Positions 18,625 to 27,748 of a stretch of 64,000 nucleotides of DNA are shown one piece after another (position 1 is the first letter of the stretch; each line of letters opens with the position of its first letter). A program made the position numbers and the translations under genes. Under the pieces are notes generated by a model. That model had not been told where the DNA came from. It ran no database searches and saw only the letters and a list, made by a program, of their open reading frames with translations. Origin of the DNA: PNON01 sp963757065 (GTDB taxonomy: Bacteria > Chloroflexota > Anaerolineae > Anaerolineales > Anaerolineaceae); the NCBI GenBank assembly GCA_963757065.1, contig CAVWQC010000005.1, forward strand, positions 1 to 64,000. Reading direction: 5' to 3'.

Positions 18625-19752
18625 TTAAAGATGCATAGGCATGATGACGTGAGTAAAACTATCATCGCCTACGGGGTGGATGACTCCCGGTGTATTTGCA
18701 GCCGTGGTTTCCAGAGCGACATTCGGTGATTTGATCACTTCCAATACCTCGCGTAGAAATCGTACATTGAAGGCGATGAGTAGAGGAATTCCTTCGATGG
18801 TTGCGTCAAGGACCACATCAGACGAGCCGGTCTCTTCGTTGGCGGCGTTCATTTCCACAATACTGACCTGGTCATCGCCCATCGGCTTGAGGTTTACCCT
18901 GGCGACATTTGATCCTTCCCGGGCAAAGACTTCCACCTGTTTGCAGGCTTTGAGCATGCTCGAAGTGGACAGAATGGTTCTGGTTTTGTAATTTCTCGGA
19001 ATGATCTGATTAAAATCCGGGAATTTACCTTCTATCATCTGCGAAGCAAGTTCCACATCTTTGAGTGTAAATATCACCTGTCCCCGTCCAGCAGGAATGG
19101 TCATGGTGACCGATTGTTCACTTCCCTCAGCTATCCTTGCCAGTTCACTTAATGCCTTGGCTGGAATGATGACCGAAAGAGGAGTTGCAACAGGGGAGGA
19201 TAATGCGGCTGTCTTCACTGAAATCCGAAAACCGTCCGCTGCCGCCATGGTCATTTCATTTTCAACTATGGACAATTGTGCACCCATAAGCACCGGTCGG
19301 GCTTCATCCGGTGAGGCAGCAAATACAACCTGCTGAATCATCTCTTTTAGGTCAGCTACATTTAATACAACACCTGAATCCGGGTCCGGAACAGGCATTG
19401 GTGGGAATTCCTGCGAATCGATGCCTTTGATATCACTGGAAGTCGTTGTGCATTTAATCTCGATGCTTTGTGTGCGGGAATTTAATGTTAACCAGAGGAT
19501 CTCGTTTGGCAGTGTGTTTACCAGGTCAGTCAGCGTCCTGGCTGGAATGGTGATGGAACCTTCCTCTTCTATCTTTGCCCCGATCCAGCAGGTAATACCC
19601 ATTTCGAGGTTTGTCGCTGAAAGGCGTAGCCTTCCCTCGTCGGTTGCCAATAATACGTTTGAAAGAACCGGGAGGGTGCTTCTAGAAGCTACTGCTCGTG
19701 AAACGATGCTCAATCCATGTGCCAGGTTTTGTTGCGAGACGGATACTTTCAT
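18625..19752 (-). CDS. dnaN: DNA polymerase III beta subunit (sliding clamp)
   Basis: 375 residues with the three-fold repeated clamp domains: MKVSVSQQNLAHGLSIVSRAVASRSTLPVL at the start, LIPAKALSEL-type segment (VIIPAKALSELARI) mid-protein, and the C-terminal GDDSFTHVIMPMHL, the usual ending that forms the peptide-binding groove. The clamp tethers polymerase III to DNA. Normal length, no interruption. It lies divergent from the HerA-like ATPase gene and about 5 kb from the putative origin; dnaA and recF are not in the window. Confidence 0.95.
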   Translation of the reverse strand: MKVSVSQQNLAHGLSIVSRAVASRSTLPVLSNVLLATDEGRLRLSATNLEMGITCWIGAKIEEEGSITIPARTLTDLVNTLPNEILWLTLNSRTQSIEIKCTTTSSDIKGIDSQEFPPMPVPDPDSGVVLNVADLKEMIQQVVFAASPDEARPVLMGAQLSIVENEMTMAAADGFRISVKTAALSSPVATPLSVIIPAKALSELARIAEGSEQSVTMTIPAGRGQVIFTLKDVELASQMIEGKFPDFNQIIPRNYKTRTILSTSSMLKACKQVEVFAREGSNVARVNLKPMGDDQVSIVEMNAANEETGSSDVVLDATIEGIPLLIAFNVRFLREVLEVIKSPNVALETTAANTPGVIHPVGDDSFTHVIMPMHL

Positions 19753-19867
19753 TATTAACCCTCATTATTCGAGATTATTAAATAAGTATACAAGAAAATG
19801 TGGAATTTAAGAAATGATTCAAACATATTTTACTCGATAGCACAATTTTTTGAAAACTCGATTCTGC

Positions 19868-19873
19868 TATAAT
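19868..19873 (+). promoter_or_regulatory. Possible -10 box of the HerA-like gene
   Basis: TATAAT, 46 nt before the ATG, in the AT-rich divergent region between dnaN and the ATPase gene. No good -35 hexamer is visible at 16-18 nt. Confidence 0.4.
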
Positions 19874-19918
19874 TATACGTAATCAGGTTTTAATTACATT
19901 TCCCGCAGAGGAGATATT

Positions 19919-22429
19919 ATGGACCCCAGTAAGCTGTTTTACCTTGGCCGTAAATTTGATCTATCCACCGGTAAATCCACATCGGATACTGTTTATTATG
20001 ATCCAGCCGATTTAACTACCCATGGTGTTGTCACCGGTATGACCGGCTCCGGCAAAACGGGTTTATGTATCGGCTTATTAGAGGAAGCGGCTTTACAACA
20101 TATCCCGGCGATCATCATAGACCCCAAAGGCGACCTGACCAACCTTGTGCTCCATTTCCCCAATCTCTTACCGACAGATTTTCAACCCTGGGTTGACCCA
20201 GATGCTGCTCGGAAGGCTGGTAAAACAGTAGAAGCGCTCTCACAAGAAACAGCTAAATCCTGGAGTGACGGATTGACCGCCTGGGGAATCGGTTCGGACC
20301 GCATCAAAGCCTTGTCTGATTCAGTTCAATTTTGCATTTACACTCCCGGATCCGATTCCGGCATACCGGTAAGCATTCTCTCCAACCTGAAAGCTCCCGA
20401 GTTATCCTGGGAGGGAAACCGCGAAGTACTGATGGAAAAGATCATCAGCACGGTCTCAGCTTTGCTTGGTTTGGTTGGGTTGGAGAACATTGATCCTGTC
20501 CGTTCCAGGGAACATATCCTGTTAACTAATATTTTCCAGAACGCCTGGAGTCAGGGGAAAGATCTTGATTTGTCAGAACTCATCTTGCAGACCCAGAGCC
20601 CGCCTTTTGAAAAATTGGGTGTCTTTCCCATGGATCGGTTCTACCCGGAAAAAGACCGGACCGAACTGGCCATGCTGCTAAATAATATCCTTGCTTCCCC
20701 TTCCTTCCAGATATGGATGTCTGGTGACGGGTTGGATATCGGAAAGATGCTGTATGCACCAGACGGAACTCCCCGGCATTGCATATTCTATGTCGCTCAC
20801 CTGTCCGACACTGAACGTATGTTTTTTGTCACTTTACTTTATTCTTCCATTGAATCCTGGATGCGGCAGCAGACAGGCACCAGCGGATTGCGTGCCCTGG
20901 TTTATTTTGATGAGATCATGGGTTATCTGCCGCCGGTGAGCAATCCACCGTCCAAAACAGTCATACTACGCTTATTGAAACAGGCACGTGCATTTGGAGT
21001 GGGGTTACTCCTGGCCACCCAGAACCCGATCGACGTGGATTACAAAGCGCTCTCCAACGCAGGGACCTGGTTCATTGGAAAACTGCAGACTGACCAGGAC
21101 AAGCAGCGCCTGTTGGATGGATTGGAAGGTGTGGCTGGAGGAATGGATCGGAATAGATTTGATAACCTCATCTCATCCCTCGGGAAACGGGTTTTCCTGC
21201 TTCACAATGTCCATGAATCTGCGCCGCAAGTTATGCAAACCCGTTGGGCCATGAACTTCCTGGCGGGTCCATTGACCCGGATTCAGATCCCATCACTGAA
21301 CAAACTTGTAGGTGTTTTGGCTCCTGCAACCAAAGGTTCTTCCATTGCTTCCGCAGCCAGGAATGGAAACTCTGCAACTGGAGTTTCAGCCTCACCTGAA
21401 ACCACGCAGAATACTGGTGCACCCTCTACTAATGAATTCACTAATACGCGTCCATCCGTTCCAAAAGGGATTGACGAATACTTCATGCCAAATAACCTGA
21501 CCTTATCCGAAAGCGCTGCTGTCTCCAAAGCAGCTCTGTCCTCTGGTTCAACTGACCCTCGTTTGGTTTATCGTCCTGCGATAATTGGTCAGGTGCAGAT
21601 CCGCTACCTGGATCGCCGATATAGTCTGGACCAGGTGGTGAGCAAAGCTGTTCTGGTCTTGAATCCGGATAAACGCGGAATGATTCATTGGGAGAGCTTT
21701 GCTTCCTCCCCATTTAAACCCAATGATTTGACTGGTCGACTGGATCCACGCGGTGTTTATGCGTCCCTTGAACAACCTTTATCCGATGTACGAGCGATGG
21801 GTTCAATTCAAAAGGATTTTTCAGACTGGGTATTTCAAACGGGAGAATTACGCCTCCTTGCGAATTTATCTTTGAAGGTATTCGCTTCACCGGAAAAAAG
21901 TGAAGCTGAATTCAAAGATCAATGCCGAATTGCCGCAGAGTCTTTCCTTAAAGAGGACTTGTCAAAACTGGCTGAAGCGAATAAGAAAAAACTATCTGGC
22001 CTCCGGGACAAATTGGACAAAGAAGAGCGGGAACTGTCGCGTGATAAATCCGAACTCAGCCAACGGACAATGGAAGAGGTCGGCTCAGGGCTGGAAACTG
22101 TTCTGGGTCTTTTTGGCGGCAGGAAGCGCAGCGTGAGCACAAACTTGACCAAACGACGCATGACTTCCTCTGCAAAAGCGAATGTGGATGAATCTGAGGA
22201 TACCATCGAATCCCTGAAGAAACAGATCGCCGAATTCGAAAAGGTTTACGAAACCGAAAAGGAAGCCATTCAGGAAAAATGGAACAAGGTTGCGGATGAA
22301 ACGACAACCATACCGGTCGTTCCATCAAAATCGAATATTTTCACTGAAGCATTTGGTGTGATCTGGCTGCCATATTATCAGGTTATTTCAAGCGGACAAA
22401 CCCAGGAGCTTCCGGGATACAAGTCCTGA
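19919..22429 (+). CDS. HerA-like P-loop ATPase (DUF853/DUF87 type) with coiled-coil C-terminus
   Basis: 836 residues. The N-terminus carries Walker A GMTGSGKTG (about residues 40-48) followed by AIIIDPKGDLTNL; Walker B is LVYFDEIMGYLPP. Then come LLKQARAFGVGLLLATQNPIDVDY and a conserved arginine-rich sensor region, all typical of HerA/FtsK-superfamily hexameric ATPases with an anchored helicase-like core. Residues about 470-520 are a Ser/Thr/Asn-rich linker. Residues 640-790 are highly charged and heptad-like (LRDKLDKEERELSRDKSEL), predicted coiled coil. Start has GAGGAGA upstream. Role unknown; DNA translocation or repair is possible. Confidence 0.85.
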   Translation: MDPSKLFYLGRKFDLSTGKSTSDTVYYDPADLTTHGVVTGMTGSGKTGLCIGLLEEAALQHIPAIIIDPKGDLTNLVLHFPNLLPTDFQPWVDPDAARKAGKTVEALSQETAKSWSDGLTAWGIGSDRIKALSDSVQFCIYTPGSDSGIPVSILSNLKAPELSWEGNREVLMEKIISTVSALLGLVGLENIDPVRSREHILLTNIFQNAWSQGKDLDLSELILQTQSPPFEKLGVFPMDRFYPEKDRTELAMLLNNILASPSFQIWMSGDGLDIGKMLYAPDGTPRHCIFYVAHLSDTERMFFVTLLYSSIESWMRQQTGTSGLRALVYFDEIMGYLPPVSNPPSKTVILRLLKQARAFGVGLLLATQNPIDVDYKALSNAGTWFIGKLQTDQDKQRLLDGLEGVAGGMDRNRFDNLISSLGKRVFLLHNVHESAPQVMQTRWAMNFLAGPLTRIQIPSLNKLVGVLAPATKGSSIASAARNGNSATGVSASPETTQNTGAPSTNEFTNTRPSVPKGIDEYFMPNNLTLSESAAVSKAALSSGSTDPRLVYRPAIIGQVQIRYLDRRYSLDQVVSKAVLVLNPDKRGMIHWESFASSPFKPNDLTGRLDPRGVYASLEQPLSDVRAMGSIQKDFSDWVFQTGELRLLANLSLKVFASPEKSEAEFKDQCRIAAESFLKEDLSKLAEANKKKLSGLRDKLDKEERELSRDKSELSQRTMEEVGSGLETVLGLFGGRKRSVSTNLTKRRMTSSAKANVDESEDTIESLKKQIAEFEKVYETEKEAIQEKWNKVADETTTIPVVPSKSNIFTEAFGVIWLPYYQVISSGQTQELPGYKS

Positions 22430-22439
22430 TATTCACACC

Positions 22440-22974
22440 ATGACCAGATATTTTGCCTTTTTGCGAGCTATAAACGTCGGCGGACATACAGTAAAAATGG
22501 ATCTATTAAAATCCCTTTTTGAAGGATGCGGTTTTAAAGATGTGGAAACGTTTATCGCCAGCGGAAATGTTGTCTTCGATTCTCCATATACTGATGCTCA
22601 AAAGATTACCCAAACAATAGAATCTTGCTTAAAGGACAAACTTGGCTACCCGGTGGCTACATTCGTGAGGACCGCTGAAGAGTTGTCCTCTATCATAAAA
22701 AATCAACCCTTTCCAGATTCCGATGAAGTAAACATCTACATTGCCTTTCTTTCTATGGCTCCTGATGAACAGGCTCTGCAATAAGTTGTATGCAAATAAT
22801 TCAACTGACAACCATTTTCTTATTCATGAGCGGGAAGTTTACTGGTTGTGCCGCACGAGATTCAGTGATTCGATTTTTTCGGGTGCTCAGTTGGAAAAAA
22901 CACTGGGTATGGCGGCGACTATTCGCAACCGTACTACTTTGCAAAAAATGGTGAACAAATACTTGCTGCCGTAA
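22440..22974 (+). CDS. DUF1697 family protein, interrupted by one frameshift
   Basis: The opening MTRYFAFLRAINVGGHTVKM and FIASGNVVFDS are hallmarks of DUF1697. The second half carries the conserved EREVYWLCRTRFSDSIFSGAQLEKTLGMAATIRNRTTLQKM. An in-frame TAA at about 22782 (CAA-t-AAG) is produced by one extra T; without it the protein is 177 residues, the family norm. The function of the family is unknown. It follows the HerA-like gene by 10 nt and may be co-transcribed. Confidence 0.88.
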
Positions 22975-23013
22975 AATTTGCGGTATTTTTTCTGAGGGGC
23001 TACAATTAATAAG

Positions 23014-23691
23014 ATGGCTATCAATTCACGTAGAGCGCTTCGCTCATTAACCACTAACATATTTAACGGACTAATGAATATCCATTTCATTGGTTTGGAG
23101 AATATACCTCTAACCGGAGCTTGTATCCTTGCCACCAATCACCTTAGCCGTCTGGATACTCCCCTCATATTTATGGCTGTTGATCGTGAAGATCTTTCCG
23201 GCTTGGTGACTCACAAATATCGCTTTAATCCTTTATTTGCCCTTTTTGTAACTGTATCCAATTCAATTTGGATCAATCGCGATATCGCTGATTATCAAGC
23301 CATCCGCGCCTCGTTGAATCACATAAAAAGTGGGGGAATTCTGGGCATCGCCCCCGAGGGTACGCGCAGTCGGAACGGTAAATTGATCCAGGCGAAAAGC
23401 GGGGTTACATTAATCGCCGACAAAGCAGGTGTTCCAATTATCCCGGTAGGAATCTATGGTTCTGAAGATACCATGTTCAAATTAAGACACTTTCAGCGGC
23501 CGGAGGTTTATGTAAACTTTGGTAAATCTTTTCTTCTGCCGACGATAGATCGAGTAGATCGTGAGGCGTCTCTGCTTCGAAATACCGACGAGATCATGTG
23601 CCGTATTGCGGTCCTGCTTCCAGAAAAATACCATGGTTTTTATAGTGGTCACCCCAGAATCAAAGAGATTGCAGAAGGTAAGGATCAATGA
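23014..23691 (+). CDS. plsC: 1-acyl-sn-glycerol-3-phosphate acyltransferase
   Basis: Adds the second acyl chain to lysophosphatidic acid in phospholipid synthesis at the inner face of the membrane. The catalytic HX4D motif is NHLSRLD, with the substrate-binding APEGTRSRNGKL block and the later VPIIPVGIYGSED. 225 residues is normal. Its TGA overlaps the ATG of the following deoxynucleoside kinase (ATGA), so the two are translationally coupled although their pathways are unrelated. Confidence 0.9.
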   Translation: MAINSRRALRSLTTNIFNGLMNIHFIGLENIPLTGACILATNHLSRLDTPLIFMAVDREDLSGLVTHKYRFNPLFALFVTVSNSIWINRDIADYQAIRASLNHIKSGGILGIAPEGTRSRNGKLIQAKSGVTLIADKAGVPIIPVGIYGSEDTMFKLRHFQRPEVYVNFGKSFLLPTIDRVDREASLLRNTDEIMCRIAVLLPEKYHGFYSGHPRIKEIAEGKDQ

Positions 23692-24341
23692 ATCAAAAAC
23701 ATGTCATCGTAGCCGGTAACATTGGCGTCGGAAAAACATCACTGGTTAGTTTGCTTTCAGCAAAAATGGATTGGGAACCTTACTTTGAACCGGAAGCAGC
23801 CAACCCCTACTTAACAGACTTTTATAAAGATATGAGCGGCTGGGCTTTTCACTCGCAGGTGTTTTTCCTTTCCAGGAGATTAAAATCACACCACGAAATT
23901 TCCAATTTTTCACGACCAGTATTACAAGATCGAAGTGTATATGAAGATGCGGAAATATTTGCTAAAAATCTGCATTTGCAGGGATATATCAGCCCACGTG
24001 ATTTTAATACCTATTGTGACCTTTATAAGACCCTGCTGGAATTTCTTCCTCCTCCGGATCTTGTACTCTATCTACGTGCTTCTGTTCCAGTTTTGATTAA
24101 GCGCATCAATCAGCGCGGGAGAGATTACGAAAAAAATATCTCAGCAGATTATCTGGAGGAGTTGAATCTTCTTTACAATTCCTGGATTTCTGATTTTACT
24201 TTATGTCCGGTATTGACCATCCCGGCTGATAACATGGATTATGTAGAAGTTCCTGCTCACCTTGAATTGATCATGCAAAAAGTTCAGGAAAAATTAACCG
24301 GTAAAGAAATAGTTGATTTTTTTCCGGAGGAAATCAGTTAA
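23688..24341 (+). CDS. Deoxynucleoside kinase, DRS-type
   Basis: 217 residues. P-loop GNIGVGKTSL at the N-terminus, then AFHSQVFFLSRR (substrate-binding helix), the DRSVYED motif carrying the conserved Asp-Arg-Ser, and a lid RGRDYEKN. These are features of the dCK/dGK/dAK family, which phosphorylates deoxynucleosides for dNTP salvage. The DRS motif makes it most like Bacillus Dck or dAK; the base preference cannot be read from sequence alone. Coupled to plsC by a 4-nt overlap. A paralogue sits on the other side of the putative origin at 26995-27654. Confidence 0.9.
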   Translation: MNQKHVIVAGNIGVGKTSLVSLLSAKMDWEPYFEPEAANPYLTDFYKDMSGWAFHSQVFFLSRRLKSHHEISNFSRPVLQDRSVYEDAEIFAKNLHLQGYISPRDFNTYCDLYKTLLEFLPPPDLVLYLRASVPVLIKRINQRGRDYEKNISADYLEELNLLYNSWISDFTLCPVLTIPADNMDYVEVPAHLELIMQKVQEKLTGKEIVDFFPEEIS

Positions 24342-24352
24342 TAAAATAAGAA

Positions 24353-24625
24353 TTATTCTTTTGAGGGGAACGGATCGACAACAATCTTTATCGCCGTTCT
24401 AACTTTTCCATCAATTTCTACGTCTACAAATTCTGGAATGCAATAAATGGGAATTCCATCTTCTGCAAGATATCCCTTGGCAAGAACTACAGCTTTGACT
24501 GCCTGATTAACTGCTCCTGCCCCGATTGCCTGAACTTCCGCGTGTTTATGATCTCTCATAACACCAGCAATTGCCCCGGCTACTGCCGCAGTACGTGAAG
24601 TTGCAGATACTTTAATGATGTCCAT
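24353..24625 (-). CDS. spoVS: Stage V sporulation protein S family
   Basis: 90 residues matching the compact Alba-like SpoVS fold: MDIIKVSATSRTAAVAGAIAGVMRDH, then VQAIGAGAVNQAVKAVVLAKGYL. SpoVS-like proteins occur far beyond spore formers and are thought to bind nucleic acid. Here the gene borders the DnaA-box region. It ends 11 nt from the convergent kinase gene. GGGAGAAGGAA-like purine-rich sequence precedes its ATG. Confidence 0.92.
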   Translation of the reverse strand: MDIIKVSATSRTAAVAGAIAGVMRDHKHAEVQAIGAGAVNQAVKAVVLAKGYLAEDGIPIYCIPEFVDVEIDGKVRTAIKIVVDPFPSKE

Positions 24626-25272
24626 TTCCTTCTCCCTTGGTGAACATCTGCCTTATTGTTTAGTGGACTAGACAATATCTTTAATCGATTGTACAAGATT
24701 CAGATATGGTTTTCAATAGCATTGTATTTATATGAAGTTAATCAGTATAGTATTCATAGTAGGGGTTGTGGATAAGTGGATAAAAATTGCAGGGGGTGTT
24801 ATTCCTTCTTAAAAGAGAATGAAAAATAGAAAACGAAATTGGAATCAATTCAGTTTTCAAACCGTATCTGATTTACCGGGAATCAACTCCTTCACCTTAA
24901 ATATTTAGGTCTGTGCAGGAATACGGGATAATTCCAATCGGCAGTCAATAACCCTTTCACCTGTGTATAATGGCTAATTTATAAGTAATTCTTCCACAAA
25001 TTTATACAAAGGTAATAATTAATCAATTCCGTACTTCTCACAAAATTATCCATAATAGTCGTATATTTTCCGTATATTATCTATAATTAATAAATACAGA
25101 GGATAGAAAAAGGTAGATATTTAACAAAGTAGGTATTTACAATACCGGATTACTACGAATATTATTAGAAAGAGGTAGGACTATTTGGAAAATTGCTTAA
25201 TCCACAGGTTATACCGGGTTATCCACAGATAGTATAAAATTCAAGCATCTCTTGAACAATCAAAGGTATGAA
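24626..25272. other. oriC: Candidate replication origin (oriC): AT-rich gap with DnaA boxes
   Basis: This 647-bp gap has no gene. DnaA boxes (consensus TTATCCACA) visible are: perfect on the minus strand at 24767-24775 with a tandem 8/9 match at 24775-24783; TTATACACA on the minus strand at 24962-24970; TTATCCATA at 25046-25054; TAATCCACA at 25198-25206; and a perfect TTATCCACA at 25219-25227. Between the box groups lies a very AT-rich stretch (about 25010-25110) suited to unwinding, including two CGTATATT copies. Two parS sites lie 12 kb away and dnaN 5 kb away. Gene orientation does not show a leading-strand bias here, which tempers the call. Confidence 0.7.
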
Positions 25273-25821
25273 ATGGCAGATGTAATCATCCTTTTTGCAG
25301 GGTTTCTCGTCCTTGCCATCATTTCAAGACATACTATCCGTTCATTGCACTCTCGCGGACTCTACCGGCTGGCAGCATGGATGGGAATATGGGCGTTATT
25401 TTTATTGAATTGGAGGTACTGGTTCCGGAATTCGTTTTCGATCAACCAGCTGATTTCCTGGGGATTCCTCATAATTTCCATCATCCTGCTCGTGATGAGT
25501 TTATCAACGTTGAATCGTGCCGGAAAACCAGACCAAAACAGAGATGATGATACCCTGCTGGGACTGGAAAAGACAACGAAACTGGTGACAAGTGGCATTT
25601 ACCGGTATATCCGCCACCCGATGTACAGCTCATTGTTATTTCTTGGTTTTGGAATATTTTTCAAAGCGCCAGCTTTGCGGGGATTAGTTCTCCTGATCCT
25701 GGTGATCATCTTTCTGGTGTTGACAGCCAACGCCGAAGAGACGGAAGATATTCAATACTTTGGGGACACCTACCGGGATTATATGAAAAGTACCAGGAAG
25801 TTCATTCCATACTTATGGTAA
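25273..25821 (+). CDS. Isoprenylcysteine carboxyl methyltransferase-like membrane protein
   Basis: 182 residues with about five membrane helices. The C-terminal third has the ICMT/PEMT signature: LVTSGIYRYIRHPMYSSLLFLGFG, then NAEETEDIQYFGDTYRDYMKSTRKFIPYLW, residues that bind S-adenosylmethionine and close the active site. Substrate of bacterial members is mostly unknown. The ATG at 25273 is used because AAAGG lies 6 nt upstream; an in-frame TTG at 25252 would extend into the DnaA-box region. Confidence 0.85.
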   Translation: MADVIILFAGFLVLAIISRHTIRSLHSRGLYRLAAWMGIWALFLLNWRYWFRNSFSINQLISWGFLIISIILLVMSLSTLNRAGKPDQNRDDDTLLGLEKTTKLVTSGIYRYIRHPMYSSLLFLGFGIFFKAPALRGLVLLILVIIFLVLTANAEETEDIQYFGDTYRDYMKSTRKFIPYLW

Positions 25822-25979
25822 TATGCCAACTGGGATTGGGTTAGGATTCAAATTGGAAGTGAGCAAATCTACCGGCGATCTCTTATAAAAAAACGTTGCT
25901 GATGTAGTTTTGGGTTATAGCGGCGGGGGAAATTACCTTATTTACTTAATGTAGTTCGAAACCTCTTTTTCATATACCC

Positions 25980-26984
25980 TTACGCCCCGGATCGATTGGC
26001 CCAGTCTTCCAGCACTTCGTCCACATGATCCAGGTATGCATCCAGCGCCTGCAATTTCTCTGGGAACTGGTCCTTGCCTAAACCCAACCCCTTTAGAGTA
26101 TCGTACCAGGCGATGTATTCCGATGAAGTGGCGTACAGATAAGAGACAGCCTTAGCCCAGGTATAGAACATGGGGTAGGCAGCAGCCAACACTTCGCCAT
26201 CTTCCAGGTGAGCCTGGATTGCCTTGCTGTAATAACCCAGGCGCAGAGGATGCAAATCTGGAGAGGTTTCAGCCTGTTCTCCTGCAGAACGGAATGCTTT
26301 TTCCCACACAGGCAGCATTGTGGTGATGTCTTCTGCGGTGAGTGACTGCAGGTCCAGTAAATTAACTAAACTAGTCACCAACCCGGACGCACCGACCTCA
26401 GTGCAGCGATCCGGAAATTCCAGCAGGAAGCACCTTCGGGTCAGGGGTGCACCGGTAAGGCTGGCAGCAGCGTTGGCGGCGCACTCCACTGCCTCCATGA
26501 ATTTGCGTACCTTCTTCACGTAGATGGGGCGTCCTTCGTTCAGTTCGGTCCAGATGGAACGGGCTTTGTCGCTCAGTGTTCGTGCTCGGGCAAGGACGTG
26601 ATCGGGGCGGTAGAATTGGGAGCCGGCGCTGGCCTGGGTAAATTCAAACCAGTGACGCACATCGTAAAGCAATACCGGATGATCCTGAATGGCCGTACCC
26701 AACCAGGCTTCTGCCCTTAGAGCGCGCGGCTGCTGGTAAACCGATTCGCCATGATGGACAACATCCAGGTGGACTTCATCGTTGACGCGGATGATCTCGC
26801 GCTTCACTTTTGGTTCACCGACATGAATGATCACCAGGTCGATGTCAGTCGTTCCACCTATCAAAGGTTCTTCTGATAAGACGGAGCCGATCAAGTAAGC
26901 ACCCACCAGGTCCTTGTCGGATTTGATCCGTTTGGCAACATGGTCCATTGCAGTTTTGTGAAGAAAGTCCCTGGTATTTCTCAT
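25980..26984 (-). CDS. Nucleotidyltransferase-fold protein
   Basis: 334 residues. The N-terminus has the polymerase-beta-type motif GSVLSEEPLIGGTTDIDLVII, that is a GS followed by two Asp in DID, and a third acidic strand at VHLDVVHHG. The remaining 230 residues are helical, with two Cys-containing segments but no named domain. It may transfer a nucleotide to a small molecule or be an inactive scaffold; the substrate is unknown. It begins 10 nt after the kinase gene on the same strand, so they are probably co-transcribed. Confidence 0.75.
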   Translation of the reverse strand: MRNTRDFLHKTAMDHVAKRIKSDKDLVGAYLIGSVLSEEPLIGGTTDIDLVIIHVGEPKVKREIIRVNDEVHLDVVHHGESVYQQPRALRAEAWLGTAIQDHPVLLYDVRHWFEFTQASAGSQFYRPDHVLARARTLSDKARSIWTELNEGRPIYVKKVRKFMEAVECAANAAASLTGAPLTRRCFLLEFPDRCTEVGASGLVTSLVNLLDLQSLTAEDITTMLPVWEKAFRSAGEQAETSPDLHPLRLGYYSKAIQAHLEDGEVLAAAYPMFYTWAKAVSYLYATSSEYIAWYDTLKGLGLGKDQFPEKLQALDAYLDHVDEVLEDWANRSGA

Positions 26985-26994
26985 AGATCCCTTT

Positions 26995-27654
26995 TTATAG
27001 CTCTTCCTGAGTCAATTTTACACCCATTGGCAATTCCGGTTGGAACGGGAGAGTCTCCAACGCATGTCGAATGCGGCTCTCGATGATTTTGAGGTCTTCC
27101 GGGCGGGCAACAAAATCCAGGTTGTCAGATTCAATGATCAAAGTTGGACCAGATTTACTATATCCTGCGAAGAAATCGTCATAAGCGCGGTTGAGTTCAT
27201 CGATATACTTGCGTTCAATATTGCGTTCATAAGGTCGGTCGCGCATGGCGATGCGCTGCATTAAAACGTTGGTGGACGCGCGCAGGTAAACAACCAGATT
27301 AGGGAGCGGGATTTTCTCAGCCAGGGCTTCGTGCACTTTTTGATACATGTTCAGTTCGTCCCCGGCCAGATTGATTCGCGCAAACAGCGAATCCTTTTCA
27401 AAGGTGTAATCCGCGATCAGATTCACCCCCTGGGCTAGGAGTTGAGGAACATTCGCGCGCTGTTGACGGTAGCGGCTGAGTAAAAAGAATATCTGTGTCT
27501 GGAAGGCGTACCGCGCACGATCTGAATAAAAATCAGAGAGGAAAGGATTCTCCTCGAACACTTCGAGGAGTAGTTGAGTGTTGAAAATGGATTGCAGTGT
27601 ACGCGCCAGGGTGGTTTTTCCCACCCCGATCACGCCCTCTATCGCAAGATACAT
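26995..27654 (-). CDS. Deoxynucleoside kinase, second paralogue
   Basis: 219 residues. P-loop EGVIGVGKTTLA, then NPFLSDFYSDRARYAFQTQIFFLLSRYRQ, DYTFEKDSLFA in place of the DRS motif, and lid RDRPYERN. The DYxxxKD variant resembles Bacillus Dgk rather than Dck, suggesting a deoxyguanosine or deoxyadenosine kinase role; this is inference. With the paralogue at 23688-24341 the two bracket the candidate origin, about 2.7 kb apart. Confidence 0.9.
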   Translation of the reverse strand: MYLAIEGVIGVGKTTLARTLQSIFNTQLLLEVFEENPFLSDFYSDRARYAFQTQIFFLLSRYRQQRANVPQLLAQGVNLIADYTFEKDSLFARINLAGDELNMYQKVHEALAEKIPLPNLVVYLRASTNVLMQRIAMRDRPYERNIERKYIDELNRAYDDFFAGYSKSGPTLIIESDNLDFVARPEDLKIIESRIRHALETLPFQPELPMGVKLTQEEL

Positions 27655-27697
27655 ATTAACCCCAATACAAGCGAGGATCCAAAACTGTTTGTGGAGA

Positions 27698-27733
27698 CCG
27701 GGGATTTTCCAAATTCTTGCATAAAATCCCCGG
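27698..27733. terminator. Strong hairpin between pepF and the kinase gene
   Basis: Perfect 11-bp arms CCGGGGATTTT (27698-27708) and AAAATCCCCGG (27723-27733). It follows the pepF stop on the minus strand. The T tract is within the stem rather than after it, so termination efficiency is uncertain. Confidence 0.55.
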
Positions 27734-27748
27734 CCATTTCACATCAGG

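Noticed and set aside
24626..25272. Enrichment of GANTC sites in the origin gap
   Set aside because: Three sites in 647 bp is near the chance value of about 2.5.
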